A DNA stretch of 5,411 bases from an uncultured Planctomycetaceae bacterium (lineage in GTDB: Bacteria; Planctomycetota; Planctomycetia; Pirellulales; Thermoguttaceae). The stretch covers positions 1-5,411 of the forward strand of contig CAMZHY010000274.1 of the NCBI GenBank assembly GCA_947307005.1, read 5' to 3'. The notes under the pieces were generated by a model. It did no database searches. It was given only the letters and a program-made list of their open reading frames with translations, and had not been told where the DNA came from. Below, in pieces: positions 4,905-5,411 of this stretch (positions are counted from its first letter, which is position 1; each line of letters begins with the position of its first letter). The position numbers were made by a program, and so were the translations under genes.

Positions 4905-5411
4905 TGATTCCCAAAACCATTCATTATTGCTGGTTAGGAGGAGCGCCTCTCCCCGAATTAGCGCTAAAATGCATCGATAGTTGGAAGAGATTCTGTCCCG
5001 ATTATCGTATTGTCCGATGGGACGAGAGCAACTTAGACCTTTCAAGCGATCGATATGTGAGATATCAGTACGCCGTCAAGAATTGGGCGCTGACCACTGA
5101 TTTTTTGCGGTTTAAAATCGTATACAACCATGGCGGCGTTTATTTTGACACTGACGTCGAACTTATAAAACCAATCGACGAGCTTCTCTGTAATCGCGCG
5201 TTCATCGGCGTCGACAGCGTTGGTTTTGTCAATCCTGGGTCGGGAGTCGGTTCTGAAAAAGACTTTCAACTTTGGAAAATACTGCTAGATCAATATAACG
5301 CTCACGATTTTTCCGCAGATTCTTCGCCGCCCGCGTTTTCGATTTTGAAAAGATTCACGGAGTCTCTTGGTTATTCTTCCGTCGATCAGGTTAAAACGAT
5401 AGAAGATTTGA
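4904..5411 (+). CDS. Glycosyltransferase family 32 (OCH1-like, DXD), 3' end outside window
   Basis: An ATG at 4904 overlaps the previous stop by one base (TAATG), and the frame stays open to the window end, giving the first 169 residues. The N-terminus IPKTIHYCWLGG (2-13) with APLPELALKCIDSWKRFCPDY is the hallmark of bacterial OCH1-like/GT32 enzymes. The conserved core follows: WALTTDFLRF (61-70), then NHGGVYFDTDVE (75-86), which contains the metal- and donor-binding DXD (D82-T83-D84). Family members usually have Ser-Asp where this one has Thr-Asp (T65-D66), a mild change. There is no signal peptide or membrane helix in the visible part, so it is a cytoplasmic enzyme acting on a lipid-linked glycan. 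Start-codon overlap and a weak AGAGAAG upstream suggest translational coupling. Donor and linkage are unknown; GT32 bacterial members commonly occur in capsule and O-antigen loci. Confidence 0.88.
   Translation, partial: MIPKTIHYCWLGGAPLPELALKCIDSWKRFCPDYRIVRWDESNLDLSSDRYVRYQYAVKNWALTTDFLRFKIVYNHGGVYFDTDVELIKPIDELLCNRAFIGVDSVGFVNPGSGVGSEKDFQLWKILLDQYNAHDFSADSSPPAFSILKRFTESLGYSSVDQVKTIEDL

Noticed and set aside
1..5411. CRISPR array, tRNA, rRNA or insertion sequence
   Set aside because: No regularly spaced repeats, no cloverleaf-like or rRNA-like sequence and no transposase or terminal inverted repeats were seen on either strand.

Overview
This window is an interior slice of a bacterial surface-polysaccharide (capsule, O-antigen or glycan) biosynthesis locus. 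All six genes lie on the + strand, and both end genes are cut by the window edges. Base composition looks close to half GC. Codon choice is marked by CG-ending and GAC/GTC codons, and there are Shine-Dalgarno sites before some starts, so a bacterium is clear. The phylum is not: GDP-heptose pathways occur in Gram-negative LPS/capsule loci and in Gram-positive S-layer glycan loci. A gut-type planctomycete would fit the codon flavour, but that is only a weak impression.

Layout: (1) 1-348, the C-terminal tail of a family 2 glycosyltransferase. (2) 345-1379, a Stealth-family sugar-1-phosphate transferase, overlapping gene 1 by ATGA. (3) 1392-2372, an HddA-type GHMP heptose-7-phosphate kinase, GTG start with a good ribosome site. 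(4) 2373-2670, a 298-bp non-coding gap with a strong-looking sigma70 promoter (2489-2517) and a leader of about 147 nt that can fold. (5) 2671-3615, an extended SDR NAD-dependent sugar epimerase/dehydratase. (6) 3603-4904, a two-domain protein with an HddC-like nucleotidyltransferase fused to a GmhB-like HAD phosphatase; it overlaps gene 5 by 13 bp. (7) 4904-5411, a family 32 (OCH1-like, DXD) glycosyltransferase, truncated by the window end.

How they work together: HddA would phosphorylate D-glycero-D-manno-heptose 7-phosphate at C1. The phosphatase half of the fusion would then remove the 7-phosphate, and its nucleotidyltransferase half would attach a nucleotide (GDP in characterised HddC) to give NDP-D-glycero-D-manno-heptose. 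The SDR is placed to modify that sugar or another nucleotide sugar. The GT2, GT32 and Stealth enzymes would build the glycan, the last by making a phosphodiester-linked sugar. The first pathway enzyme, the sedoheptulose-7-phosphate isomerase GmhA, is not in the window. No mobile element, tRNA, rRNA or CRISPR array is seen. The most interesting hypothesis is that the Stealth enzyme uses a GDP-heptose, a close analogue of the GDP-mannose used by some Stealth relatives. That would make a heptosyl-phosphate-containing surface polymer.
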